Below are positions 1 to 8,833 of a stretch of 64,000 nt of DNA, piece by piece. Made by a program: the position numbers and the translations under genes. The DNA comes from Desulfobulbaceae bacterium (GTDB lineage: Bacteria; Desulfobacterota; Desulfobulbia; Desulfobulbales; Desulfobulbaceae), in assembly GCA_026987195.1 (NCBI GenBank), contig JALSNC010000126.1:1-64000 (forward strand), read 5' to 3'. The notes under the pieces are model-generated. The model worked only from the letters and a program-made list of their open reading frames with translations, searched no databases and was not told the DNA's origin. The stretch's first letter is position 1. Every line of letters begins with the position of its first letter.

Positions 1-1
1 G

Positions 2-958
2 GAACGGGAACAGTCCATTGCCATGGCCGTGGACGGCATCCTCGAGTTGCACAGCGAGATCTCCAAGGAGCGGGTCACCGAGATCCGTACCCTGGAGGTG
101 AGCAAGTTCCGTGGCAGCGATTACCTCTCCGGCCGCCATACCCTGCGGATCACCGCCGACGGTATCGTCGTCTACCCGCACCGGATCGAGATCCTGCAGC
201 GTCCCGGCCGGGAAAGCATGAAGCTCTCCACCGGCATCACCGCCCTGGACGAACTGCTCATGGGGGGATTCCACCTGGGAACCTGCACCCTGCTCACCGG
301 TCCCTCGGGGACCGGCAAATCCTCCCTTGCCACCCATTTCCTTGTCGAGGCGGCCCGAAACGGCGTCCGCGGCGCCATGTACTGCTTCGAGGAGGGCGCG
401 GAGTCCATTCTCGACCGGTGCCGCGGCATCAATATTCCCCTCCAGTCCTGCCTCGACCGGGGAACGGTCAGCCTGCGCGAGGTCAACCCCCTGGAGATGT
501 ATCCGGACGAGTTCCTGGAGATCATCCGCCGGGATGTGGAATCGGACAGCCGGCAGATCGTTGTCATCGACAGCCTGCGCGGCTACAACCTGGCCATGGA
601 CGAGTTCGGCAACCTGACCGCCAACGTGCAGAACATTCTCAACTATATCCGCCGGCAGCGGGCCACCCTCTTCCTGCTCAACGAAATGGAGAATATCGTC
701 GGCGACCTGCGGATCTCCGAAGACGGGGTCAGCTACCTGGCCGATAATGTCCTCATGATCCGCTATGCCGAGTACAGCGGCGAGATCATCAAGGTCGTTG
801 CCTGCCTGAAAAAACGGCATGGCGATTTCCAGACCGACCTGCGCGAGTTCAAGATCAGCGGCCAGGGCATCCTGGTCGGCGAAAAGCTGTCGCGACTCCG
901 CGGTCTCCTGACCGGGGTGCCCCAGGTCGAGGACCTGGGCAGCAAACCGGAGCTGTAA
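2..958 (+). CDS. KaiC-like RecA-superfamily ATPase (5' end outside window)
   Basis: The reading frame is open from base 2, so this is the C-terminal part of a longer protein. The first ~65 residues look like the tail of a first KaiC domain (a K-F-R-G-S-D segment followed by a D-G-I-V-V strand). A second KaiC/RadA-like domain follows, with Walker A GPSGTGKSS near bases 301-327 and a Walker B-like strand ending I-V-V-I-D-S. KaiC-family ATPases outside cyanobacteria usually act as signalling ATPases paired with histidine kinases. The hybrid kinase 2 bp downstream fits that, suggesting one transcription unit and one pathway. There is no evidence for a circadian function. The ATG at base 23 is internal rather than a start, because the upstream codons continue family-like sequence. 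Confidence 0.85.
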   Translation, partial: EREQSIAMAVDGILELHSEISKERVTEIRTLEVSKFRGSDYLSGRHTLRITADGIVVYPHRIEILQRPGRESMKLSTGITALDELLMGGFHLGTCTLLTGPSGTGKSSLATHFLVEAARNGVRGAMYCFEEGAESILDRCRGINIPLQSCLDRGTVSLREVNPLEMYPDEFLEIIRRDVESDSRQIVVIDSLRGYNLAMDEFGNLTANVQNILNYIRRQRATLFLLNEMENIVGDLRISEDGVSYLADNVLMIRYAEYSGEIIKVVACLKKRHGDFQTDLREFKISGQGILVGEKLSRLRGLLTGVPQVEDLGSKPEL

Positions 959-960
959 CC

Positions 961-3222
961 GTGGGCCAGGCGCGGACGACCATCGGCATCTCGTTCGCAC
1001 GCCCGGCAGACGAGCGGCTTGTGCGCGAGCATCTCACCATGCACGGGCACAGGGTGGTGTCGCTGGCCGGGACAGAGGCGGGCGAGGCCGACCTGATCCT
1101 GATCGATGTTCCCTCCACGCACCGGTACGACATGGCCTGCCTGCGCCGGCTCAAGGAAAAGGATCCCGTCTTCCTGCCGCTGATCCTGGCCATTGACGGG
1201 CGGGCCGATGCCGCGGCCTGGCTCAACACCGGCGTGGTCGATGACTGCCTGCGCCTGCCGCTCAGCAAGGCCGAACTGGTCAGCCGGATCAACGTCTTCC
1301 TCCGCCTGCGGCAGCGGACCGCTGCCCTGGCCGAGAAGAGCGAGGAGATCCGCGCCCTGGTCGAATCATCGGAAGACCATATCTTCATGCTGGATGAGCA
1401 GGGACGGTTCATAGCCAGCAACAACCGGATGCAGCATCTGGGGCCCGGATCGTGCGAAGAGCTGATCGGGTGTCGTCTGGAGGATGTGCTGCCGCCGTCC
1501 GCGGCCAGGAGCCTGCGGCGGGAAGTCGAAAAGGTTCTGGACCAGGGCCGGGTCCGGAGCATGGAATACAGCCTGGCCGCAGGCACCACCTTGCATCGCC
1601 ACCTGACCCTCTTTCCCGTCACCCTGGCCGATGGCAGGAGGCGGATCGGCGGTATCTGCCGTGACATCACCGCCCAGGTGGAGACGGCGAAAAGCCGGTT
1701 CCTGCTCGCCAAGGCCGTTGACTACACGGCCGAGAGCGTGATCATCACCGACCGGGACAGGAAGATCATCTTTGTCAATGCCGGTTTTGAAAAGATCAGC
1801 GGCTACAGCCGCCAGGAGGCCCTGGGCAGGAGCCCGGCCTTTCTCAGCAGCGGCAGACATGACAACGCCTTCTACCGCCATCTGCTGGAGACTATCCATG
1901 GTGGCCGGACCTGGAAGGGCGATCTCGTCAACCGGAGAAAGGATGGCAGGCTCTACGTGGTGGAGGCCACCATCTCCCCGGTCTTTGACGAACAGGGCGA
2001 GATAACGCATTTTGTCTCGGTCCGCCGCGACGTTACCGAGGAACGGCGCTTTGAGAAGGTGCGGCAGCGGATGCAACGGTTCGAGGCCATCGGCACGCTT
2101 GCAGGTGGCATTGCCCATGATTTCAACAACATCCTTACTCCGATCATGGGATACTCCGAGTTGTGCAAGAGCATGGTTCCCGACGACTCCCAGCTCCGGG
2201 ACCACCTTGAACAGATCGTGCTCGCCGCTGGCCGGGCCAGGGAACTGGTCCGCCAGATCCTCACCTTCAGTCGTCAGAAGGAGGCCAGACGTGTTCCCAT
2301 GGATGTGCGCATGGTGGTGAAGGAGGCCCTGAAACTGATCCGGGCAGCCCTTCCGGCCGACATCCGCATCGAGCAGCAGATAGAAACGGCAAAAGAGTAC
2401 GTGCTCGCCGATCCCACCGAGATCCACCAGGTGGTCATGAACCTCTGTACCAATGCCCAGTATGCCATGTACGAGACAGGCGGCATCCTCAGGGTCCGGC
2501 TGCGCAGGGTGGACATGGATGCCGCAGGGGCCGCTGCCGTGCCCGGCCTCCAGGCAGGCGCCTATCTGCAGCTCACGGTTGCCGATACCGGCTGCGGCAT
2601 TCCGCCGGAGATCCTGGACCGGATCTTCGAGCCCTATTTCACCACCCGGAGTGAAGACCGGGGCACCGGCCTCGGTCTTGCGACCGTCCATGGCATTGTC
2701 ACTGATATCGGCGGCGTGGTCACCGTGCACAGTGAACAGGACCAGGGGGCGGTCTTTGATGTCTATCTGCCGGTGGTGGAGCCGCCCGGCGTAACGGAGG
2801 GTGAGGAAGAGGACCGGCCGGTTCCGGGGGGAGACGAGCGGATCCTTTTTGTGGATGACGAGCCGATGATCGCCGACCTCGGCCGAAAGATGCTCGGCCA
2901 GCTCGGATACGCGGTCACCGCCACCTCTGACCCGTTGGCCGCCCTGGCCCTGCTGCGGAAAAATCCCGGCTGTTTTGACCTGGTGGTCACGGACATGACC
3001 ATGCCGGGCATGAGCGGTATGGAACTTGTCCGGCAGATTGGCACCCTGCGCCCGGACCTGCCGGTTATCGTCTGCACCGGCTTCAACCGGAAGATGCCGC
3101 ACCAGGATTGGACCAGGCGGAAAAATGTGCGCCAGCTGCTCATGAAACCCATGGGATTCAGAGAACTGGCGCAGGCGGTCAGAAGCGCCCTTGATACTCC
3201 GGGGCCCGAGGAGCGGAAGTGA
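961..3222 (+). CDS. Hybrid sensor histidine kinase (REC-PAS-PAS-HisKA-HATPase-REC)
   Basis: A 753-residue protein starting at GTG 961, two bases after the KaiC-like stop. It has an N-terminal receiver-like domain (residues ~5-120), two PAS domains (~125-240 and ~245-365), a HisKA domain with phospho-acceptor His386 in G-G-I-A-H-D-F-N-N, an HATPase domain (N-box near N-L-C-T-N-A-Q, G1 motif A-D-T-G-C-G-I-P) and a C-terminal receiver with D678. No membrane segment is visible, so it should be a cytoplasmic kinase. Its close coupling to the KaiC-like ATPase suggests that the ATPase modulates it or responds to it. The input signal is unknown. Confidence 0.93.
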   Translation: MGQARTTIGISFARPADERLVREHLTMHGHRVVSLAGTEAGEADLILIDVPSTHRYDMACLRRLKEKDPVFLPLILAIDGRADAAAWLNTGVVDDCLRLPLSKAELVSRINVFLRLRQRTAALAEKSEEIRALVESSEDHIFMLDEQGRFIASNNRMQHLGPGSCEELIGCRLEDVLPPSAARSLRREVEKVLDQGRVRSMEYSLAAGTTLHRHLTLFPVTLADGRRRIGGICRDITAQVETAKSRFLLAKAVDYTAESVIITDRDRKIIFVNAGFEKISGYSRQEALGRSPAFLSSGRHDNAFYRHLLETIHGGRTWKGDLVNRRKDGRLYVVEATISPVFDEQGEITHFVSVRRDVTEERRFEKVRQRMQRFEAIGTLAGGIAHDFNNILTPIMGYSELCKSMVPDDSQLRDHLEQIVLAAGRARELVRQILTFSRQKEARRVPMDVRMVVKEALKLIRAALPADIRIEQQIETAKEYVLADPTEIHQVVMNLCTNAQYAMYETGGILRVRLRRVDMDAAGAAAVPGLQAGAYLQLTVADTGCGIPPEILDRIFEPYFTTRSEDRGTGLGLATVHGIVTDIGGVVTVHSEQDQGAVFDVYLPVVEPPGVTEGEEEDRPVPGGDERILFVDDEPMIADLGRKMLGQLGYAVTATSDPLAALALLRKNPGCFDLVVTDMTMPGMSGMELVRQIGTLRPDLPVIVCTGFNRKMPHQDWTRRKNVRQLLMKPMGFRELAQAVRSALDTPGPEERK

Positions 3223-3330
3223 GAAACCGGCATGGTTGGGGCGGAATCGTTCACCGCCGTCGGCAACCTCATTACATACCGATACGTTTACGGCTGGGTC
3301 AGGATTTTTTGTCGCAGCCACACCAACCGA

Positions 3331-3488
3331 TGATGGACTCGTAAAAAGTCCATCACACTCAACACAAAGATGGCTAAGCATAAAAAGGCGTAGCGGTGTC
3401 GGCCAGGCGGAGGCGTACTTGCGGTACGTCGGGCATCGGCCGTACCCGCTACGACGCCGTAGATCGGACTTTTTGCGATGCCATCAAC
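3331..3488 (+). repeat. R4 repeat, copy 1 (MITE-like, inverted ends)
   Basis: A 158-bp intergenic element similar to 24026-24211 and, inverted, 29697-29885. The ends form an imperfect 21-bp inverted repeat (3331-3351 against 3466-3486, 18 of 21 matching). The left end also folds alone into GATGGACT/AGTCCATC. It ends 28 bp before the selenoprotein peroxiredoxin start. It encodes no protein and fills most of the 3223-3516 gap. Confidence 0.75.
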
Positions 3489-3516
3489 CAACGAAAACCA
3501 GGCAGAGGAGGTCGTT

Positions 3517-4230
3517 ATGGGTGAAGAGATCCCGGCAGGCTGTGCACGCCCGACAGGAGGGCCGGTGGGCGATGCACCGGCGGAGACAGCCAGAAAGCAA
3601 CCAGAACAGAAGGAGGAAACCATGATCAGGGTTGGCAAAAAGGCCCCGGATTTTTCTGCACCGGGGTACCACAAGGGAGAGTTCGTTACCGTCAAGCTTT
3701 CGGATTACCTGGGGAAATGGGTCCTGCTCTGTTTCTACCCCGGCGACTTCACCTTTGTCTGAGCAACGGAGATTTCAGCGGTCGCTGAAAAGTATCCCGA
3801 ACTGCAGAAGCTCGGCGTGGAGGTCCTGTCCATGTCCATCGATTCCATGTTCACCCACAAGATGTGGGACGAGGATGAGCTCGGCAGGATGGTGGAGGGC
3901 GGGGTTCCTTTCCCCATGCTCTCTGACGCGGGCGGCAAGGTGGGTACGGTCTACGGGGTCTACGACGAGGAGGCCGGCGTGGAGGCCCGTGGCCGGTTCA
4001 TCATCGATCCCGATGGTGTGGTGCAGGGCTACGAGGTGCTGACCCCGCCGGTGGGACGTAATGTCAACGAGACCCTGCGCCAGGTGCAGGCCTTTCAGCT
4101 CGTCCGGGAGAGCAAGGGCGGCGAGGCGACCCCCTCGGGATGGCGGCCGGGCAAGGCCACGCTCAAGCCCGGCATCGATCTGGTGGGCAAGGTGTGGCAG
4201 GTGTGGAAGACCGACCAGGCCTTTGACTGA
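3517..4230 (+). CDS. Selenocysteine-containing peroxiredoxin (UGA recoded)
   Basis: An AhpC/Prx-family peroxidase read through an in-frame TGA at 3760-3762. The local protein is G-D-F-T-F-V-U-A-T-E, with Sec exactly where Prx enzymes have the peroxidatic Cys (V-C-P-T-E). The frame stays open and strongly Prx-like to 4230 (237 residues with Sec82). The usual C-terminal resolving Cys (V-C-P-x-x-W) is replaced by A-T-P-S-G-W, so this is a one-Sec enzyme needing an external thiol reductant. The start at ATG 3517 has SD AGAGGAGG 5 bp upstream and adds a 35-residue Pro/Glu-rich leader. ATG 3622 (SD AGGAGG) would give a 202-residue Prx core with Sec47, the normal family length. Likely role: reduction of H2O2 and hydroperoxides in an anaerobe. 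Confidence 0.93.
3773..3790 (+). promoter_or_regulatory. Bacterial SECIS hairpin for UGA 3760-3762
   Basis: A perfect 7-bp stem TTTCAGC/GCTGAAA closes a GGTC tetraloop and starts 10 nt after the UGA. Bacterial SelB-binding elements sit at this distance, and the E. coli fdhF loop is GGUCU. The hairpin lies inside the coding sequence and is compatible with it. Confidence 0.85.
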
Positions 4231-4271
4231 TTTTCTGTACAGGGACGGCAGCACGGCATCTGCATGTGCTG

Positions 4272-4312
4272 GTGCCTGGCCGCTTGCCAGGAGGAGCATA
4301 GCGGCCAGGCAC
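4272..4312. terminator. GC-rich hairpin between convergent genes
   Basis: A perfect 13-bp inverted repeat (4272-4284 with 4300-4312, arms beginning GTGCCTGG and AGCGGCCA) with a 15-nt loop, between the convergent peroxiredoxin and response-regulator genes. No T-run follows on either strand, so it may be a transcript 3'-end stabiliser rather than a classical intrinsic terminator. Confidence 0.45.
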
Positions 4313-4341
4313 TCCTGCAGCAGACGATACGATACAGTCGT

Positions 4342-5550
4342 TCATCTGCACTCCGGCTGCCGGTTTCTCTCCTCTGGCCTTCTGTCCCCCTCTTCTCGTC
4401 CCTGCGATTCTTCCTCCTCCTGGCCGATCCGTACCCGGATAGGTTCGACAATCCCCACCTGGCGGTTGAAATTATACAGTCCCTGCAGGACCGACCAGGT
4501 GATCTCCTGGCCGCGGGGCAGGATCAGGGCGCCGTTGCGGGCCGTGATATCCTCCTCGGCGATCATGCCCACCGCAATGTCATCCACCGTGAGGCAGACC
4601 GTGCGGCTCTGCTCCTCGAAACGGATGGAGGCCAGGGCATCCAGAACCCGGGGGTTGTACAGGCCCTTCCGCCGCCGCAACCGGTCGATGCTTGCCTTGG
4701 GACTGTTGCCCTTGTAGGTCTCGAGATCAAAGTCAATGGCCACTTTCAGGATCTGCACACCGGTGAGGACCTCGTCATATTCTGTTGCGGCCAGTTCCTG
4801 CAGTTCGTCAAACGGGACCTGCTGCCAGCGGATCATCTTGGTCACATTTTCCAGGCGCGGAATGCTTTCCAGCAGCCGGGCACCGGTTTCCGGATACCCG
4901 GACCACATCTCCTCCTCTTCCCTGTCCAGGTCCAGGCCGGCATACTTCTTGTTGATAATATCCGTGGGCAGCGAGATGCAGCCGATCTGAACCAGCAGGG
5001 CCGCCACCTCGATCTGCCAGATGTTGGGCAGGTCCATTGTTGCCGCCAGGCGGGAGGCAAGGTCTCTGATCCGCAGGCCGGCGCTGAAGACCGTGGGCTT
5101 GGCCTGGCCAAGGAGTTCCGAGAGCACGGTCACGCAGCCCTTGAGTGTCTTCTGCAGAAGTTCCTTTTCCGCGGTCACCAGCCGGTACTGCCGCTGGGCC
5201 AGGGCCAGGGCCGGCACCAGAATGGCGGTGGAGCAGGGCTTGGTGAGAAAACGGAAGATCTGGCCGCTGTTGACGGCCTCGATGGCGGTCTCCTGGTCGG
5301 CATTGCCGGTGAGCATGATACGGACCGTGTCGGGATAGAGGTTCTTGACCCGCGACAGGAGTTCCACCCCGTTCATTCCCGGCATCCGCATATCGGAGAC
5401 AATGACGGCAAACGGGCCTTCCCGCTTCATGACCTCCAGGGCCTCGTCCCCGCTCAGGGCCGTCTGCAGGGGAAACCGCTTGCGCAACTGCCGCCGCATG
5501 GACTGCAGCACGTTCTGTTCGTCATCGACAAAGAGTATCTTATCCGTCAC
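4342..5550 (-). CDS. Response regulator with degenerate HD-GYP-like output domain
   Basis: A 402-residue protein. The start is GTG at 5550 (AGGAG 7 bp upstream), lying inside the end of the preceding HDOD gene (stop at 5540-5542), so the two are translationally coupled. It has an N-terminal receiver with D53 in V-S-D-M-R-M-P-G and the K of T-K-P. The C-terminal ~200 residues resemble an HD-GYP (RpfG-type) fold, but the metal-binding signature is lost: where active enzymes read A-A-x-L-H-D-I-G-K, this one reads A-A-L-L-V-Q-I-G-C near residues 182-190, and no HHE or GYP motif of the right form is seen. It is therefore unlikely to hydrolyse cyclic-di-GMP and may be a binding or scaffold domain. 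The extreme C terminus is rich in E and R. Confidence 0.85.
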   Translation of the reverse strand: MTDKILFVDDEQNVLQSMRRQLRKRFPLQTALSGDEALEVMKREGPFAVIVSDMRMPGMNGVELLSRVKNLYPDTVRIMLTGNADQETAIEAVNSGQIFRFLTKPCSTAILVPALALAQRQYRLVTAEKELLQKTLKGCVTVLSELLGQAKPTVFSAGLRIRDLASRLAATMDLPNIWQIEVAALLVQIGCISLPTDIINKKYAGLDLDREEEEMWSGYPETGARLLESIPRLENVTKMIRWQQVPFDELQELAATEYDEVLTGVQILKVAIDFDLETYKGNSPKASIDRLRRRKGLYNPRVLDALASIRFEEQSRTVCLTVDDIAVGMIAEEDITARNGALILPRGQEITWSVLQGLYNFNRQVGIVEPIRVRIGQEEEESQGREEGDRRPEERNRQPECR

Positions 5551-6757
5551 CGCTCTTCTCCTGGAGTTCGCCGCAGAGCTCCAACCACTGGTCGGTTTTG
5601 TCCAGCATGCCCGCCCGGTCAAGGATCTCCTCGTCAAGGCAGGGCTGTTCACCGATGCACTGCCCGGGCTCCAGGCGATAGCTGATGTAATCGGCCACGT
5701 GGACGATCAGGGCCGGGCCGAAATCCGGATCCGGATAGTCCCGGAGGCGGTGATGGAAGGTGATCGATTCCACCACCGGCCCGGGCAGGCCCCAGAGGCC
5801 GATCAGATAGCCGCCCACATCGCCGTGGGAAAGCCCGAAGATCTTTTGTTCCGCCTCCAGCAGGGAACAGGAAGTCTCCATGGCCATGCGCACGGCCTGC
5901 TCATATTCCCCGTGCATACGGGACAGAAGGAGCAGCTTGCCCACGTCGTGCAGCAGGCCGGCGACAAAGGCATGGTCGATCAGGTCCCTGTCCTCCGATT
6001 CCAGGGTGGCGATCTTCTTGGCAAAGGCCGCAGTCGCCATGGAATGGGACCAGAGTGTCTTGACATTGAAGATCCTGCTTGGCGGCGCCTTCATATCCGT
6101 GAATACGCCCACCCCCAGCACCAGGGCCTTGATGGTGTCCAGACCGAGCAGGTTGACGGCCCGGCCCGGGCTTTCGATGTGTCTGAACAGACCGAAAAAT
6201 GCGGAGTTGACGAGCTGCAGGACCTTGGCGCTCATGGCAAGATCCTGTTCGATGACCGCGGCCACATCGGCAAGAGATCCGTCCGGGTCCCGCAGGACCT
6301 GCTGCAGCCTGGCATAGGTTTCCGGCAGGCTGGGCAGGCTGCCGATGCTGGAGACCACCTTCTTGAGCCGCTCGTCGGCCATCAGGTCCTGCAGGGCCGT
6401 GGCCCGGCTGATCACCTGTTTGAGCTGCACCGGGTCAGCCGGTTTGGCAAGAAACTGGTGGGCCACGCTGACAGTGCGCAGGACCGATTCGTCATCCGCC
6501 TGGCCGGTGAGCATGATACGGATCGCATGCGGGTACTGTTCCTGGATGGTGGCAAGCAGAGTCGCCCCGTCCATGCCCGGCATGCGCATGTCAGAGATCA
6601 CGACATCGACCTTCCTGGCCGCCATGACCTCCAGGGCCGCCGGACCATCTTCGGCAAACTCGAAGTTCATGGCCCGGCGCATGGGGCGCAGCATCCGTTT
6701 CAGCCCGGAAAGAATATTGGGCTCGTCATCGACAAACAGGACGGTCTTCTTGTCCAT
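5540..6757 (-). CDS. Response regulator with HDOD output domain
   Basis: 405 residues. ATG 6757 is chosen because GGAGGAG lies ~5 bp upstream; it starts 17 bp after the stop of the preceding kinase gene. The receiver (residues 1-120) has the V-D-D-E-P acidic pocket, phospho-acceptor in I-S-D-M-R-M-P-G and a C-terminal A-K-P. It is followed by an HDOD domain (~135-330), recognisable from S-L-P-S-L-P-E-T near its start, D-L-A-M-S-A-K-V-L-Q-L-V-N-S-A-F-F and H-D-V-G-K. HDOD regulators sit downstream of kinases in signalling and motility control. Order and overlaps make kinase 6775-8733, this gene and the degenerate HD-GYP regulator one operon. Confidence 0.9.
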   Translation of the reverse strand: MDKKTVLFVDDEPNILSGLKRMLRPMRRAMNFEFAEDGPAALEVMAARKVDVVISDMRMPGMDGATLLATIQEQYPHAIRIMLTGQADDESVLRTVSVAHQFLAKPADPVQLKQVISRATALQDLMADERLKKVVSSIGSLPSLPETYARLQQVLRDPDGSLADVAAVIEQDLAMSAKVLQLVNSAFFGLFRHIESPGRAVNLLGLDTIKALVLGVGVFTDMKAPPSRIFNVKTLWSHSMATAAFAKKIATLESEDRDLIDHAFVAGLLHDVGKLLLLSRMHGEYEQAVRMAMETSCSLLEAEQKIFGLSHGDVGGYLIGLWGLPGPVVESITFHHRLRDYPDPDFGPALIVHVADYISYRLEPGQCIGEQPCLDEEILDRAGMLDKTDQWLELCGELQEKSGDG

Positions 6758-6774
6758 GGCAACTCCTCCGGCCA

Positions 6775-8733
6775 CTAGATGGGCAGCCTGATGATAAAGG
6801 TCGCTCCCTCACCGGGCACGGATTCAACGGTGAGAGACCCGCCATGCTTGTTGGCCACGACATCCAGGGAGATGGCCAGTCCCTGGCCGGTGCCCCTGCC
6901 CACCTCCTTGGTGGTGAAGAACGGGTCAAAGATCCTGTCGCGGATCTCCGGCGCGATCCCTGTCCCCGAATCGGCAATGCGTATCTCGACCATGTTGTCT
7001 GCCAGGCGGGTGGTAAACGTGATACGCCCCGGGCCCGCCTCTTTTCCGGCAGCAATCTTTTCGCCGACAGCATGGGCGGCATTGACCAGCAGGTTGAGCA
7101 GTACCTGCCCCATCTCGTCGGCAAGGCAGGGCACCGGCGGCAGAGCGGGCGCCAGGTCGGTCTCCACCCTGGCCACATACTTCCACTCGTTGCGGGCCAC
7201 GGTAATGGTGGTCTCGATGAGCCGGTTCAGGTCAACGGGCTGTTTTTCCCTGCCTGCAGGGTGGGAGAACTCCTTCATGGCCCGGACAATGGAGCTGACC
7301 CGGGAAATTCCCTCCCTGGACTGGGCAATGGCCTCAGGGATCTCGTCGGCCAGGTACTCCCAGTCCAGTTCTTCCAGGATCTCTGTCATGGTCTGCAGCA
7401 TGTCGGCCGGCACCCTGCCCTGCGCGGCAGCCTCCCGGAGGCGGAGACAGTGTGCCATCAGTTTTTCCACATCCCGGAAGGACTCGTCGAGAAAATCGAT
7501 ATTGGACCCCACATATTGGATCGGGGTATTGATCTCGTGGGCAATACCGGCGGCGAGCTGTCCCACGGCCTCGAGCTTGTGGGCCTGGAGGAGCTGACGC
7601 TCCATCTCCTTTCTCTCCTCCTCGACCTTCTTCCGCCTGCTGATGTCACGCAGCACGGCAACGATGTGACCGGTCCCCCCGTCCAGCTCGATATACTGGA
7701 GCTGGACGTCCACAGGATGAACCTCGCCGTCCCGGGAGCGCATGCGGCACTCGAACTGAAGAACATCACGCTCCCCGTTCACAAGCAGGTCCAGGATCTC
7801 TTCGAAATACCCTGCCCCCTGATCCGGAAACAGGTCGGACAACGGCATCTGCAGCAACTGTTCCATCGGATAGCCGCTCTTCTCCATGACGGCCCGGTTG
7901 ACATACAGTGGCCGCAGGTTCTCAGGATCCAGCATGAAGACACAGTCGTTGATCCGGTCCAGGGTCAGCTTGATGTTTCTCAGCTCTCCGGCCACGGCCT
8001 GGTTCTTTTTGATCTGGACAGACAGACGGTGAAAGTCGATCCCGAGGCCCAGCAGCCCCGCGCTCCAGGCAGCCAGGAAAAGAAGAAAGCTCCGCAGGAG
8101 ATGCTGCCGTTTCAGGACGTTCCACTTGTCCATGGACACCGAGGCCGAGATGCCGCCGCGGAGATCCCCGAGGCCGTATCCCTGCCTGCCGTGGCACTTG
8201 AGGCAGCTCTGCTCCACCCTGAGGGGGAGCATCAGCCGCAGGTAGGGTCGTCCCTGCAGCTCAGCCAGGCCGCAGACCTCGCTCTCCCCCTGCTCGAACC
8301 GCTCCAGGGCCTGCCGCTCCCAGGGGTCCGGCGCATTGGCCGGCCGTATGGGACGGAGGCTGGTGATGTGACTGAGCAGGCCGCCGGGCTGTCGCCGTTC
8401 AAGCTCGTGGACCTGGCGGGTCATGTAGGCCGGGTTGACCAGGGTCAGCCTGCGGCCTGACGGCGTGGTCAGGTCCCTGTCCCTGACATCGAGATAGGGA
8501 TTGGGTGGAGTTGTCGCGGAGCGGGTCGCGTAGACCCCGCCGCTTCCGGCGTTCCATTGCCTGTAGACGATGTCCTTGCCGATGGCGGTGCGTGCTTCCA
8601 GCCTGGCCATGGCAAGGATTCCATGGCTGGTATCGTACATGTCCAGGGCCATGAGCAGGAGCATGATGCAGGACCAGCACAGGGCAAGAACAAAAAAATT
8701 GTTGCGGATGCCGATCTGGTGCGGGCAGTTCAT
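6775..8733 (-). CDS. Membrane sensor kinase with Tll0287-like heme domain
   Basis: About 652 residues. A membrane segment lies near residues 12-30. A periplasmic domain (~30-205) carries a single c-type heme motif C-L-K-C-H (Cys177, Cys180, His181) followed by G-x-G-x-G-D-L-R-G-G-I-S, the Tll0287/DUF3365 sensor pattern. Then come a second membrane helix, a PAS domain (~245-365), HisKA with His399 in A-G-I-A-H-E-I-N-T-P and an HATPase domain. A covalently bound heme suggests redox or small-ligand sensing. The start is uncertain: ATG 8733 is chosen because it directly precedes the first membrane helix; TTG 8808 is an in-frame alternative and neither has a clear SD. Its kinase core closely resembles that of the next kinase (8834-10561). 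Confidence 0.87.
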   Translation of the reverse strand: MNCPHQIGIRNNFFVLALCWSCIMLLLMALDMYDTSHGILAMARLEARTAIGKDIVYRQWNAGSGGVYATRSATTPPNPYLDVRDRDLTTPSGRRLTLVNPAYMTRQVHELERRQPGGLLSHITSLRPIRPANAPDPWERQALERFEQGESEVCGLAELQGRPYLRLMLPLRVEQSCLKCHGRQGYGLGDLRGGISASVSMDKWNVLKRQHLLRSFLLFLAAWSAGLLGLGIDFHRLSVQIKKNQAVAGELRNIKLTLDRINDCVFMLDPENLRPLYVNRAVMEKSGYPMEQLLQMPLSDLFPDQGAGYFEEILDLLVNGERDVLQFECRMRSRDGEVHPVDVQLQYIELDGGTGHIVAVLRDISRRKKVEEERKEMERQLLQAHKLEAVGQLAAGIAHEINTPIQYVGSNIDFLDESFRDVEKLMAHCLRLREAAAQGRVPADMLQTMTEILEELDWEYLADEIPEAIAQSREGISRVSSIVRAMKEFSHPAGREKQPVDLNRLIETTITVARNEWKYVARVETDLAPALPPVPCLADEMGQVLLNLLVNAAHAVGEKIAAGKEAGPGRITFTTRLADNMVEIRIADSGTGIAPEIRDRIFDPFFTTKEVGRGTGQGLAISLDVVANKHGGSLTVESVPGEGATFIIRLPI

Positions 8734-8833
8734 TGAGGCATCTCGAACCTGCTGGTTCGCTCCGGGCCGGTTCCGCTTGCGGATGGCCGGCATGGACGGG
8801 GATGGCAAGTTGTGCGGGCAGAGCCTGCAAACG

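Noticed and set aside
3760-3762. TGA inside the peroxiredoxin taken as a frameshift or pseudogene
   Set aside because: The frame is unchanged on both sides, the position is the catalytic residue, and a SECIS hairpin follows; recoding explains all three.
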